A DNA stretch of 64,000 bases from Corynebacterium wankanglinii (GTDB lineage: Bacteria > Actinomycetota > Actinomycetes > Mycobacteriales > Mycobacteriaceae), in the NCBI GenBank assembly GCA_014490595.1, contig CP061031.1:1922001-1986000 (forward strand). Direction: 5' to 3'. The notes below the pieces were generated by a model. It searched no databases. It was not told the DNA's origin and saw only the letters and a program-made list of their open reading frames with translations. Each line of letters begins with the position of its first letter. Position 1 is the first letter of the stretch. Positions 8,306 to 16,830 of this stretch are shown piece by piece. A program made the position numbers and the translations under genes.

Positions 8306-8550
8306 TGGCTGACAACATCGACAGCAACGTTTCCGACAGCACCGAGTCCGAGCTGGACAAGCTTATCGACGCCGGCACCGCCCGCATCGGCAACGCCCCG
8401 ACCAACTTCAGCTCTGTGGACGACTTCGAAAACGCCGAGGACGAGACCCTTCAGACTGGCTCCGGCCACAAGGACGAGCACCCGAACACCGAAGAGCGCA
8501 CCGACCAGGTAGAGGGCACCGTCCGCGACGGTGACGTCTCCGGCGAGTAG
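8305..8550 (+). CDS. Small acidic protein of unknown function, 81 residues
   Basis: 81 residues, strongly acidic and hydrophilic, coupled to the upstream 41-residue protein through TAATG. It contains runs such as DNIDSNVSDSTESELDKL and ends DGDVSGE. There is no signal peptide, membrane segment or Cys. I do not recognise it. A strong terminator follows, so the pair forms a small operon of its own. Confidence 0.65.
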   Translation: MADNIDSNVSDSTESELDKLIDAGTARIGNAPTNFSSVDDFENAEDETLQTGSGHKDEHPNTEERTDQVEGTVRDGDVSGE

Positions 8551-8605
8551 CCCGAACACGACGCGGACCTGCTCCTGCCTGCTCCTGCCGGCCTGCCAGG
8601 TTCCC

Positions 8606-8638
8606 ACGGCCCTCCGCATCAAAGCGGCGGGCCGTTTT
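8606..8638 (+). terminator. Intrinsic terminator of the small acidic operon
   Basis: Stem ACGGCCC-t-CCGC / GCGG-c-GGGCCGT followed by TTTT. Confidence 0.75.
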
Positions 8639-8875
8639 GCGTTCCGCGGGCGCTTTCTGTGGGCCGCTAGGCCCGGGTTTTGTACGAACTTACATAACCA
8701 GCCGCTTATAACCCCCTGACCAGCGGGTTCAATATCTGACATGCGTTCAAGTTGTTAACTTGCACAAAACGGCTCCGTCCCATAACCCGATTTGGAACGA
8801 CCATCTCACTGTGTGATACATTCAATCCACTCAATGGGAGCCTCCTCCCACACAGTGGAACGCAAAGGACGGGAC
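8639..8875 (+). promoter_or_regulatory. Intergenic region and likely promoter of the MHS transporter
   Basis: The region contains a dyad CAAGTT-GTT-AACTTG at 8748-8762 that could be an operator. A candidate promoter is -35 TTGGAA (8792-8797) with a -10 around GATACA (8815-8820) in the context TGTGATACATT. The ribosome binding site AAAGGACGGG precedes the ATG. These sites were picked by eye only. Confidence 0.35.
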
Positions 8876-10258
8876 ATGACAACGAGCGTCGAACACGGCT
8901 CAATACCCCAGCCGGCGGCACCGGCCGCGATTAGGGAAACCACTCCAGAGGAACGCCGTCGCGTCCGGCTTGCCTCCACCATCGGCACCACGATCGAGTT
9001 CTACGACTTCTACGTCTACGCCACCGCCGCCGTGGCCGTCTTCCCGTTCCTCTTCTTCCCCAAATCAGAATCCAGCACCGTCGCGCTGCTGTCCTCCTTC
9101 GCTACGTTCGGCCTCGCCTTCATCGCGCGCCCGCTGGGCTCGGTGCTGTTCGGCCACTTCGGAGACAAGGTGGGCCGCAAGGCGACCCTGGTCGGTGCGC
9201 TGCTGACCATGGGCATCGCCACATTCATCATCGGCCTGCTCCCCACGTACGCAACCGCCGGCATCTGGGCCCCGGCGCTGCTGGCGCTCATGCGCTTCTG
9301 CCAGGGACTGGGCCTAGGCGGCGAGTGGTCCGGCGCAGCGCTCCTTTCCACCGAGACCGCCGCGAAGGGCCGGCGCGCCTGGGCCGGCATGTGGCCGCAG
9401 CTCGGCGCACCGTTCGGCTTCTTGCTGGCTAACGGCCTATTCCTCATCCTGGTCACCACCCTCGGCCACACCACCGGCGACTTCGAGGGTGCGTTCATGC
9501 GCTGGGGTTGGCGCATCCCCTTCTTGCTGTCCGCCGTCATGGTCATCATCGGCCTGTGGGTGCGCCTGCAGGTGGAAGAGACGCCGGTGTTCCAGCACGT
9601 GGAGCAGAACGATCAGAAGGCGGCGTCCCCTCTTGCCGAGGTGTTTAAGACGGCCTGGAAGCCGCTGATCCAGGGCACGTTCATCATGGTCGGCTGCTAC
9701 ACGCTGTTTTACCTGGTCACCACCTGGTTCCTCTCCTACGGCATCGGCTCCGCGGAAGAGGGCGTCGGCCTGGGGATCGCCTACCCCACCTTCCTGAAGC
9801 TGCAGCTCGTCTGCATTTTCGGCTTCATGCTCGGCATCCCGGTCTCTGCGCACCTGGCGGACACCTACGGCCGCCGCCCGACGCTGGGGCTGACCTCCGC
9901 CGCGATCATCATCTACGGGCTGTGTTTCAAGTGGCTGCTCAACCCAGAGACGTACACCACGACCTCGCTCGGGATCTTTCTGTTTATCGGCATGATCCTG
10001 ATGGGCTTCATCTTCGGCCCGATGTCCGCGATCCTGCCGGAGCTGTTCCCCTCCCGCGTGCGCTACACCGGCTCCGGCATCGCGTACAACGTCGCTTCCA
10101 TCTTGGGCGCCGCCGTCGCGCCGTTCATTGCAACGGCCCTGAGCGCGAGATACGGGCCGCAGGCGGTGGGCTTCTACCTGGTCGTTGTCACCGTCATTTC
10201 CCTGGTGGCCATCATTTCCGCGCCGGAGACGAAGGACCAGGAGATGCACGAGATCTAA
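8876..10258 (+). CDS. MFS transporter, metabolite:H+ symporter (MHS/ProP-like) family
   Basis: 460 residues starting MTTSVEHGS behind AAAGGACGGG; the longer in-frame start lacks a ribosome site. The signature TIEFYDFYVYATAA opens TM1, the MFS loop GHFGDKVGRKATL follows TM2, and GLGLGGEWSGAALL lies in TM4-5. The second MFS loop is HLADTYGRRPTLG, and SRVRYTGSGIAYN is typical of the MHS subgroup (ProP, KgtP, ShiA). It is a 12-TM proton symporter for an organic acid or osmolyte; the substrate cannot be assigned. It is likely monocistronic. Confidence 0.92.
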   Translation: MTTSVEHGSIPQPAAPAAIRETTPEERRRVRLASTIGTTIEFYDFYVYATAAVAVFPFLFFPKSESSTVALLSSFATFGLAFIARPLGSVLFGHFGDKVGRKATLVGALLTMGIATFIIGLLPTYATAGIWAPALLALMRFCQGLGLGGEWSGAALLSTETAAKGRRAWAGMWPQLGAPFGFLLANGLFLILVTTLGHTTGDFEGAFMRWGWRIPFLLSAVMVIIGLWVRLQVEETPVFQHVEQNDQKAASPLAEVFKTAWKPLIQGTFIMVGCYTLFYLVTTWFLSYGIGSAEEGVGLGIAYPTFLKLQLVCIFGFMLGIPVSAHLADTYGRRPTLGLTSAAIIIYGLCFKWLLNPETYTTTSLGIFLFIGMILMGFIFGPMSAILPELFPSRVRYTGSGIAYNVASILGAAVAPFIATALSARYGPQAVGFYLVVVTVISLVAIISAPETKDQEMHEI

Positions 10259-10268
10259 GGCCCGGCGC

Positions 10269-10356
10269 GCGCACGATTTCACATTAGCCAAAAGCAATAC
10301 ATCTCCTACCCGCGGGTTTATAGCTGCACGCCCGTCCGAAATGTCAAATCGTGCGC
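10269..10356. repeat. 88-bp MITE-like element with 17-bp terminal inverted repeats
   Basis: The left arm GCGCACGATTTCACATT and right arm AATGTCAAATCGTGCGC are reverse complements apart from one mismatch, separated by 54 non-coding bases. It lies 11 bases after the transporter stop. No target duplication is obvious. It could be a miniature transposon remnant or a large terminator stem. Confidence 0.45.
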
Positions 10357-10398
10357 ACCCCCTTGCTTTCCTCTCCGGAAAGTGCCACACTTGCCCAT

Positions 10399-10824
10399 AT
10401 GGCAAACAACCCGATCTCCCAAGAAGAGGCTCGCGCTGCCCTCGCGCAGATCGACGGGATCGAGCACGAAACCCAGCGCAAACACATCCCGACGTGGGTT
10501 TACGCGATCCTCGGCACCAGTGTCGGCATCATGTTCGCCGGCACGATCATCGGCTGGAAGTACTGGTGGGTGCTGTTCGTGCTCATTGTCATCGCCTGCA
10601 TCGCGCTGGCCATCTGGGACAACAAACGCAACGTACGCCCGAGTATGAAGCAGCCGATCCAGGAGGATCCCAAAACCAACTGGGCCGCCGCTCTCGCCCC
10701 ATTTCTCGCCATGTCGCCGATCTGGTTCGTCCCAGAAGGAAGCGTGGTCGGTGGGGTGATCGTCGGCGTGGTCGTCGCCATCGTGTTCACGGCCGTGATG
10801 GTCTACGGGGAAAAGCGCCGATGA
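10399..10824 (+). CDS. Small membrane protein of unknown function
   Basis: 141 residues from MANNPISQEEAR. After an N-terminal cytoplasmic helix there are about four hydrophobic segments: two back to back (WVYAILGTSVGIMFAG and WWVLFVLIVIACIAL) and two nearer the C-terminus (VGGVIVGVVVAIVFTA). It ends in GEKRR. The stop overlaps the ATG of the winged-helix regulator (ATGA), so the two form a coupled pair, probably a regulator with its membrane partner. Confidence 0.75.
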   Translation: MANNPISQEEARAALAQIDGIEHETQRKHIPTWVYAILGTSVGIMFAGTIIGWKYWWVLFVLIVIACIALAIWDNKRNVRPSMKQPIQEDPKTNWAAALAPFLAMSPIWFVPEGSVVGGVIVGVVVAIVFTAVMVYGEKRR

Positions 10825-11141
10825 ACGCCTCTGCCATCGACCCCGTCATTCACCCCCTGGCCAGGTTGAAGATCTGCGCGGCGTTGTATCACGCTGGCGC
10901 CGTCGAGAAGCAAACCTCCCGCCATGAGATGCGCTTCGGAGCCCTGAAGGACAAGGTGGACCTGTCGGATTCGGCGCTGTCGAAGCAGCTGGACAGGCTG
11001 GAGGAGCACGGCTACATCACGCGCTTCCGCGAGTACGGCTCGTCCCGAGCGAAGGACACGGTGTGGGTCACGCTCACCGCAACCGGCGCGCAGGCGTTTG
11101 AAGGCCACACGGCCGCGCTGCGCGAGATCGCGGGCGGGTAG
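10821..11141 (+). CDS. Winged-helix transcriptional regulator (MarR/ArsR-like)
   Basis: 106 residues. The HTH is at about residues 38-68 (RFGALKDKVDLSDSALSKQL) and the wing contains YITRFREYGSSRAKDTVWV. This is the pattern of small single-domain winged-helix proteins that often regulate an adjacent membrane protein. It is translationally coupled by ATGA to the upstream membrane gene. Ligand and targets are unknown. Confidence 0.85.
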   Translation: MNASAIDPVIHPLARLKICAALYHAGAVEKQTSRHEMRFGALKDKVDLSDSALSKQLDRLEEHGYITRFREYGSSRAKDTVWVTLTATGAQAFEGHTAALREIAGG

Positions 11142-11151
11142 ATTCGAGCCC

Positions 11152-11958
11152 ATGAGTTTTCCCGCACCCGCACCCGGCTCATTCGCGCTGATCACCGGCG
11201 CGAGCCAAGGCATCGGCGAGGCGATCGCACGCCAGCTCGCCGCCGAGGGCCACAACCTCATCCTCGTAGCCAGGCGCCAGGAAGTGCTGCAGCAGCTTGG
11301 CGACGAGCTGTCGCACGCCCACGGCATCGATGTCGAAATCTTCGCTGGGGATTTGTCCAAGCAGCGCGACGTCGACGCGTTAGTGCAGCACATCCAAAAC
11401 CGCACGGTGTCTATCTGCGTCAACTCAGCCGGTATCGCCAGCTTCGGCCCGTTCATGGCCCAGGACTGGGGGTACGAGACCAACCAGTTCAACCTCAACG
11501 CCACTGCGGTGTTCCGCATCACCAAGGCCGTGTTGGACCAGATGGTCCCGCGCGGCGAGGGGGCGCTGTGCAACGTCGGTTCCGCGGCCGGCAACCTGCC
11601 GATTCCGAACAACGCCACCTACGTGTTCACCAAAGCCGGGGTAAACATGTTCACCGAGGCATTGCACTACGAGCTGAAGGATTCCGGCGTGCACGTCACG
11701 CTGCTCGCCCCGGGCCCGGTGCGCGAGGCGTACATCCCGGAAGAAGAGCAGTCCATCGTGGATAAGGTCGTGCCGGATTTTCTGTGGACCACCTACGAGT
11801 CCTGCGCCGCCGACACCATCAACGCGATGCGCAAGAACCGCCGCCGCATCGTGCCCGGCCCGCTAGGAAAGGCCATGGATGTGGTCTCCAACTACGCCCC
11901 GCGCGGCGTGTTACCGCCGATCATGGGCAAGTTCTACGCACAGATGGGAGAGGAATAA
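11152..11958 (+). CDS. Short-chain dehydrogenase/reductase
   Basis: 268 residues from MSFPAPAPGS. The Rossmann motif TGASQGIGEAIA lies near residue 12, NSAG follows, the catalytic Ser is in NVGSAAG, and Tyr/Lys are in TYVFTKAG. The Arg in the position after beta-2 (VARRQE) suggests NADP preference. Substrate unknown. It ends immediately before the orn start codon (TAA-ATG), indicating an operon with orn. Confidence 0.9.
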   Translation: MSFPAPAPGSFALITGASQGIGEAIARQLAAEGHNLILVARRQEVLQQLGDELSHAHGIDVEIFAGDLSKQRDVDALVQHIQNRTVSICVNSAGIASFGPFMAQDWGYETNQFNLNATAVFRITKAVLDQMVPRGEGALCNVGSAAGNLPIPNNATYVFTKAGVNMFTEALHYELKDSGVHVTLLAPGPVREAYIPEEEQSIVDKVVPDFLWTTYESCAADTINAMRKNRRRIVPGPLGKAMDVVSNYAPRGVLPPIMGKFYAQMGEE

Positions 11959-12609
11959 ATGGACATTCCCGCCAAAGACAACCGCATCGTCTGGGTGGAC
12001 TTGGAGATGACGGGGCTCGACCCCGCCCGCCACGTCATCGTGGAGGTCGCTGCCCTGGTCACCGACGCCGAGCTGAACATCATCGACGAGGGCGTGGACC
12101 TGGTTGTCCACGCCACCGACGCCGAGCTCGCTGAGATGGACGATGTTGTCACGCAGATGCACTCCGACAACGGGCTGCTCGACGACATCAAGGCGTCCAC
12201 CGTCAGTCTCGCGGAGGCGGAGGATGCGGTGCTCGCGCTCGTCGAGAAGCATTGCGACCCTGCGCATCCCGCGCCGCTGGCGGGCAACTCGATTGCCACA
12301 GACCGCACGTTCATCCGCGCGCAGATGCCGCGTCTCGACGCCGCGTTGCACTACCGCATGATCGACGTCTCCACGGTCAAGGAGCTGTCCCGCCGCTGGT
12401 TCCCCAAGGCCTACTACAACCAGCCGCAGAAGGGCATGGCGCACCGGGCGCTGGCGGATATTGTGGAGTCCATCCGCGAGCTGGACTACTACCGCCCGAA
12501 GCGCCGTCTTCGTGCCCCCCCCGGCCGGATTCTCAGACCGCTGCCGACGCCGCCTCAGGCGCAACCGACGCCTACCAGCCGTTTTTGTGAAAGCACCGTG
12601 AAGGGCTAA
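11959..12609 (+). CDS. orn: Oligoribonuclease, C-terminus probably altered by a base deletion
   Basis: DEDDh 3'-5' exonuclease that degrades 2-5-nt RNAs, including linear c-di-nucleotide products. Motifs seen: [10 protein letters not shown] (DED I), NSIATDRTF, and [11 protein letters not shown] with the catalytic His and Asp. The family core ends near ELDYYR. The final 35 codons read as low-complexity Arg/Pro sequence. A single missing C in the run at 12494-12496 would switch to a frame ending at 12590 with a more ordinary tail ([13 protein letters not shown]). The true C-terminus is therefore uncertain; the catalytic core is intact. Confidence 0.88.
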   Translation: MDIPAKDNRIVWVDLEMTGLDPARHVIVEVAALVTDAELNIIDEGVDLVVHATDAELAEMDDVVTQMHSDNGLLDDIKASTVSLAEAEDAVLALVEKHCDPAHPAPLAGNSIATDRTFIRAQMPRLDAALHYRMIDVSTVKELSRRWFPKAYYNQPQKGMAHRALADIVESIRELDYYRPKRRLRAPPGRILRPLPTPPQAQPTPTSRFCESTVKG

Positions 12610-12636
12610 GGTAGATCCCGCTGCAAAGCAGCGATG

Positions 12637-12709
12637 GTGGCTGTAGTTCAGCTGGTAGAGCACCAGGTTGTGATCCTGGGTGTCGCGGGTTCGAGCCCCG
12701 TCAGCCACC
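12637..12709 (+). tRNA. tRNA-His (anticodon GTG)
   Basis: Acceptor GTGGCTG / CAGCCAC with discriminator C and a G at position -1 (12636), as expected for tRNA-His. The anticodon loop reads TTGTGAT. CCA is not encoded. Confidence 0.95.
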
Positions 12710-12717
12710 CAAAGATG

Positions 12718-12752
12718 CCCCGTAACCTGCCCAAACAGGTTGCGGGGTTCTT
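12718..12752 (+). terminator. Terminator after tRNA-His
   Basis: CCCCGTAACCTG-cccaaa-CAGGTTGCGGGG followed by TTCTT. Confidence 0.8.
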
Positions 12753-12806
12753 CCGTTCCGGCGGAATGCGCGGAATAGTTCGCGCGCCTTTCGCGTTGCG
12801 AGGCGC

Positions 12807-13901
12807 ATGACTTCCGTCTTTAATTCCCTGGAACTCGGCCGCCTGACCCTGCAAAACCGCATCGTTATGGCTCCGCTAACGCGCTCGCGCGCGGGGCGCA
12901 ACGGAGTGCCCACCCAGTTGCACGAGACGTATTACTCGCAGCGCGCCTCGTTCGGCCTCGTCGTCACCGAAGGTGTCTTCCCCACGGTCACCCGCCGGGC
13001 CTTCCCCGGTCAGACGGGCATCGACACCCCGGAGCAGATTGCCGGGTGGCGGCGCGTCGCCGATGCTGTGCACGAGGCCGGCGGGCGAATCTTCATGCAG
13101 GTGATGAACGCCGGGCGCCTGTCCCACGCCAGCCTGCAGGAGGGGACGCAGCCGGTCGCGCCGTCCGCGGTGGCGTCTGGCACGGCGGTGCGCGACTTCG
13201 AATCGCGTAAGGACTGCCCGGTGCCGCGCGCACTGGACACCGATGAGCTACCAGGCATTATCGACGAGTTCCGCCACGCCGCCCGAAACGCCATCGACGC
13301 CGGGATGGACGGCGTGGAAATCCACGGCGCGAACGGCTACCTGCTGCACGAGTTCTTGTCACCGAATTCGAACCTGCGGGAGGATGCCTACGGCGGGTCC
13401 CCCGAGAAGCGGTTCCGGCTCGTGGAAGAGATTGTGCGTGCGGTGGCGGACGAGATCGGGGCGGATCGCGTGGGTATCCGCCTCTCCCCGCAGAACAACA
13501 TTCAGGGCATTGAGGAAGTGGATGCGGCCGACGTTGTAGCCACCTACGGCGGGCTGCTGGACGCCACCGCCGACCTCGGCCTCGCCTACGTCTCATTCAT
13601 GCACGCAGAGCCCGCGGGGGAGGTGATGACCGATCTGATCGGTCGCGCCCGCGCGAACGGTCGCACGCGCGTCATCCTCAACCATGGCTTCGGCCACCTC
13701 ACCGACCGTGAGGCGGCCGAGCGGCTGGTGCAGCACGGCGATGCCGCCGTAGTGGGCCGGCTGGCAATCTCGAACCCGGACCTGGTGCGCCGCTGGAAGG
13801 AGGGGCTGCCGGTGACCGCACCGGACGAGTCGACCTTCTACACCGGCGGGGAGAAGGGCTACACGGACTACCCCGTGTACACTGCCGAAACCCACGCTTA
13901 A
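12807..13901 (+). CDS. Old Yellow Enzyme family alkene reductase (NemA-like)
   Basis: 364-residue FMN-dependent TIM barrel. MAPLTRSRAG near the N-terminus binds FMN, IHGANGYLLHEFLSP carries the His-x-x-Asn pair that holds the substrate, and YGGSPEKRFR follows. The C-terminal strand ILNHGFGHLTDREAAE and the phosphate-binding GDAAVVGRLAISNPDLVRR complete the barrel. The enzymes reduce activated C=C bonds or nitro compounds with NADPH. The start ATG lies 97 bases after tRNA-His. The stop is shared with the convergent L,D-transpeptidase gene through a TTAA overlap. Confidence 0.93.
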   Translation: MTSVFNSLELGRLTLQNRIVMAPLTRSRAGRNGVPTQLHETYYSQRASFGLVVTEGVFPTVTRRAFPGQTGIDTPEQIAGWRRVADAVHEAGGRIFMQVMNAGRLSHASLQEGTQPVAPSAVASGTAVRDFESRKDCPVPRALDTDELPGIIDEFRHAARNAIDAGMDGVEIHGANGYLLHEFLSPNSNLREDAYGGSPEKRFRLVEEIVRAVADEIGADRVGIRLSPQNNIQGIEEVDAADVVATYGGLLDATADLGLAYVSFMHAEPAGEVMTDLIGRARANGRTRVILNHGFGHLTDREAAERLVQHGDAAVVGRLAISNPDLVRRWKEGLPVTAPDESTFYTGGEKGYTDYPVYTAETHA

Positions 13902-15085
13902 GGGTAGAGCGGCTCCTCCGAACCACCGGAGCGCTGCTCCCAATCGAGGTTCCAGTACCCCAGGCCGTCGTAAGGCGTGAGCGTGCCGCCGGCGGTGTTC
14001 TTCACCACCACCGGGTCGCCGCGCTTGACGTAGTTCTGGAACCACTGGGCGTTGTCGTAGGACGCGTTGATGCAGCCGTGGGACTGGTTGTAGCTGCCCA
14101 GCGCGCCGATCGCCCACGGGGCGGAGTGGACGTAGATGCCGGAGTAGGACAGCTGCGTGGCGTAGTCCACGGGCGTGACGTAGCCGCCGGCGTCCAAGGC
14201 GAGGCCGTACGTGCGCGAGTCCATGGTCAGCTTCTCGTGCTCGTCGCCGACGACGTACGTGCCGCTCGGGGTGTCGTGGACGTTGTCGGTGCCAAGGGAG
14301 ACGGGGAATTCCTTCACCAGCTCCCCGTTGGCGTAGACACGCAGCATCTTGTCGGCGTTGTCGATGACCGTTTCAACCTTGTCGCCGATGGTGAAGTTCG
14401 TCTCCGAATCCTGGGCCCCGTACAGGCCGTTGCCCAGTTTTTGGCCGTAGAGGTTGACCTTCACGCTGACGTCGGTGCCTGGCTCCCAATATTCCTTGGG
14501 CCGCCACCGCAGCTCGTACGGGTCAAGCCAGAAGAACGCGCCGTCGGTGTCGTTGGACGTTGTGACCTCAATGAGGTCCTCGACGGCCTTAGTGTCCTTG
14601 ATGGCGCTGTCGAAACGGATAGTCACCGCTTGAGCGACGCCGACAGTGGCGCCGTCGAGCGGCCCAACGTACGCGTTCACCGTCGCGTCCGGCGAGAGGG
14701 TGGTGAACGTGGACACCACCTTCTGCCCCTCGGTGTCGCGGGCCTCCACAGTGTAGGTGCGCCCGTAGCCCAGCGGCTCGGTGGTGGTCCACTCGGATTT
14801 GTCCGCGTTAAACTCCGCCTCGACCTCTTTTCCGCTTTCGTTGGTCATGGTCACTGAGGCCAGCCCCGCGGATGACGACACTGTCACCGGATCGACGGGT
14901 TCCACACCCGTTTCCCCGTTGGCCACGTTGATCTGTGGCGGGCGCGGCATGTCCTTCTGCGTCGTGGTAGCCGAAGTGGTGTGGGCTGCGGGCTCGAGGC
15001 GCCCGCCGTCCCCAATCGTGCACGACGCCAGCAATGCCGCAACAGCTACCAGCGCGAAACCGCGCACCACTCGACGGTGACCCAA
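13898..15085 (-). CDS. L,D-transpeptidase, lipoprotein
   Basis: 395 residues. The lipoprotein signal ends LLASC with Cys22. Ig-like domains follow (residues about 50-240, with PDATVNAYVGPLDGATVG). The YkuD catalytic domain is at the C-terminus with the active-site segment SHGCINASYDNAQWF and upstream GIYVHSAPW. These enzymes form 3-3 peptidoglycan cross-links and attach proteins to the wall; mycobacterial LdtMt2 has the same layout. It is transcribed alone on the minus strand and convergent with the OYE gene. Confidence 0.95.
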   Translation of the reverse strand: MGHRRVVRGFALVAVAALLASCTIGDGGRLEPAAHTTSATTTQKDMPRPPQINVANGETGVEPVDPVTVSSSAGLASVTMTNESGKEVEAEFNADKSEWTTTEPLGYGRTYTVEARDTEGQKVVSTFTTLSPDATVNAYVGPLDGATVGVAQAVTIRFDSAIKDTKAVEDLIEVTTSNDTDGAFFWLDPYELRWRPKEYWEPGTDVSVKVNLYGQKLGNGLYGAQDSETNFTIGDKVETVIDNADKMLRVYANGELVKEFPVSLGTDNVHDTPSGTYVVGDEHEKLTMDSRTYGLALDAGGYVTPVDYATQLSYSGIYVHSAPWAIGALGSYNQSHGCINASYDNAQWFQNYVKRGDPVVVKNTAGGTLTPYDGLGYWNLDWEQRSGGSEEPLYP

Positions 15086-15286
15086 TGCCTACCCCTCACA
15101 TGACCAGGTACGTTCAATTCCCAACACTGTATCCCCTTAACGCCGAAAAACCACTATCCTCGCCAGGAGCCGTAACACCTCATGCTTCACGACGTTTTCT
15201 CGCCCCTGACCTGGCGATTTCACGCTGAGCAGCGTCGGTGCTAAAGTTTCTCCTCGTTGCCGAGAGCAACGGAAACAACCAAATAC
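15086..15286. promoter_or_regulatory. Divergent promoter region of the L,D-transpeptidase and tRNA-Lys
   Basis: About 200 non-coding bases. A plausible tRNA-Lys promoter is TTTCAC (15218-15223) with TAAAGT (15242-15247), spacing 18. Nothing else structured is visible. Confidence 0.35.
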
Positions 15287-15362
<76 letters not shown>

Positions 15363-15366
15363 AAAG

Positions 15367-15407
15367 GCCCGGTCGGGGTGATATCGCAACCCCGACCGGG
15401 CTATTTT
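15367..15407 (+). terminator. Terminator after tRNA-Lys
   Basis: GCCCGGTCGGGGT / ACCCCGACCGGGC with an A/T loop, then TATTTT. Confidence 0.85.
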
Positions 15408-15516
15408 ACGTTTGGTGGCCAAAAAATGGCCGAAAAGACATCGCCCCCCATCGAACACGTCACACGAAGTTGGACAATCACCCCACTCCACCCCGCCTGA
15501 GAGTAGGCTGAACCCT

Positions 15517-16083
15517 ATGAATACAGCGCTTGTTATCGTGGACGTGCAGAACGATTTTTGCCCCGGCGGAACCCTGGCCACCGCGCGCGGCGACGAAGTG
15601 GCGTCGAAGATCGCCGAGCTCATATCCACCGCGGACAGTCGCACCCAAGAGTACGACTGCATCGTGGCCACCCAGGATTGGCACATCGATCCGGGCAGCC
15701 ACTTCTCTGAGCAGCCGGATTTTGTCGATTCCTGGCCGGAGCACTGCGTGGCCGACTCATACGGCGCGCAGATTCGCGGTCCGGTGAAGACCGAGCTGAT
15801 CGACCAGTTTTTCAAGAAAGGCCACTACTCTGCGGCTTACTCCGGCTTCGAGGGTGTCAACGAAGGCGACCAGGGGTTGGCTGAGTGGCTGCGCGAGCAG
15901 GGGATTACGCACCTCGACGTCTGCGGCATCGCGACCGACCACTGCGTGCGTGCGACGGTGCTGGACGCCCTGAAGGAGGGCTTCAAGGTGCGGGTGCTGC
16001 GCGGAATGTGCTCGCCTGTGGACGACAAGCGCGGCGCCGACGCCCTCCAGGAGATGATGGACGCGGGCGCCGAGCTGGTCTAG
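15517..16083 (+). CDS. pncA: Nicotinamidase, isochorismatase-like
   Basis: 188 residues from MNTALVIVDVQND; the longer in-frame start reaches into the tRNA-Lys terminator region and is rejected. Catalytic Asp9 (VDVQND), Lys100/101 (FFKKGH) and Cys143 (GIATDHCVRATV). Metal ligands are in ATQDWHIDPGSH (Asp54, His56, His62). It converts nicotinamide to nicotinate, the substrate of PncB encoded later in the window. By family knowledge it is also the activator of pyrazinamide. Confidence 0.95.
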   Translation: MNTALVIVDVQNDFCPGGTLATARGDEVASKIAELISTADSRTQEYDCIVATQDWHIDPGSHFSEQPDFVDSWPEHCVADSYGAQIRGPVKTELIDQFFKKGHYSAAYSGFEGVNEGDQGLAEWLREQGITHLDVCGIATDHCVRATVLDALKEGFKVRVLRGMCSPVDDKRGADALQEMMDAGAELV

Positions 16084-16715
16084 TTCGGCGTGTAGCCGAG
16101 CAGCTCTTCCATCTCCCCCATTTCGGCGGTCTGCACGTCAACCATTTCCTGCGCCATCTCCCGGAGCGGGGCGTAGGCTCCCCGGTCGATCTCATCCTGG
16201 GTCATGTTGATCACGTGCGCGTGGTGGAAGTGCATCATTTCGAGGAAGGCTGTGCGAAGCTCGTCGCCAGACAGCGAAGCAAACTCGTTGAGCTGCTCCG
16301 GGTGGAACATTCCGTTAGCGATGTGTTTGGAGTGGTGTTCCATATCTTCCTGGATGCCCCACTCGTCGGCCCAGGTGCGCATCTGCGTGTTCTCGCGCTC
16401 CTGGCCGTCCTTGATGCGCTGAGCGAGGTCGCGCACCTGCGCGTCGTCCACGTCCGAGGCCAGCAACACGTCCGACATCTCGATGGCCTGCTCGTGGTGC
16501 GGCACCATCATGCCGAGGAAGTGGACGTCGGTGTCGTTGTAGTCGGCTTCCGCGGAGGCTGCGGTTTCCTCGTGCGATGTTAGCGCTGCGCGTAGCGACG
16601 GCCCCGCGACCGTGAGGATCAATGCGAGCGCGGCGATGACAGCGAGTGCGATCCACAGAGGCTTCTTGCTGGGTCGCATCTCCTCAAGTTCATGGTCTGG
16701 TTGATGATCCACCAT
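16080..16715 (-). CDS. DUF305 domain protein, membrane-anchored
   Basis: 211 residues from MVDHQPDHELEEM behind AAAGGGAA; the longer open frame overlaps the sortase gene and is rejected. One N-terminal TM helix (residues about 19-42) is followed by a His/Met-rich extracytoplasmic domain. Motif FLGMMVPHHEQAIEM at about 67-81 and MMHFHHAHVINMTQDEI later are the DUF305 hallmarks, suggesting metal binding (ferritin-like helices). Function unproven. It overlaps the convergent pncA stop by 4 bases. Confidence 0.9.
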   Translation of the reverse strand: MVDHQPDHELEEMRPSKKPLWIALAVIAALALILTVAGPSLRAALTSHEETAASAEADYNDTDVHFLGMMVPHHEQAIEMSDVLLASDVDDAQVRDLAQRIKDGQERENTQMRTWADEWGIQEDMEHHSKHIANGMFHPEQLNEFASLSGDELRTAFLEMMHFHHAHVINMTQDEIDRGAYAPLREMAQEMVDVQTAEMGEMEELLGYTPN

Positions 16716-16783
16716 TGATATTCCCTTTCTTCTCAACGTGAGCGTACCCCGCCGGGCGCCCGCGCAATGGCATATCGACGAAA

Positions 16784-16816
16784 ACCGGCGCCCCGCACAC
16801 TGTGCAGGACGCCGGT
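16784..16816 (-). terminator. Terminator of the sortase gene
   Basis: ACCGGCG...CGCCGGT stem on the minus strand with extra inner pairing, then TTTTCG. Confidence 0.75.
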
Positions 16817-16830
16817 AGGCATTCCGGTTC

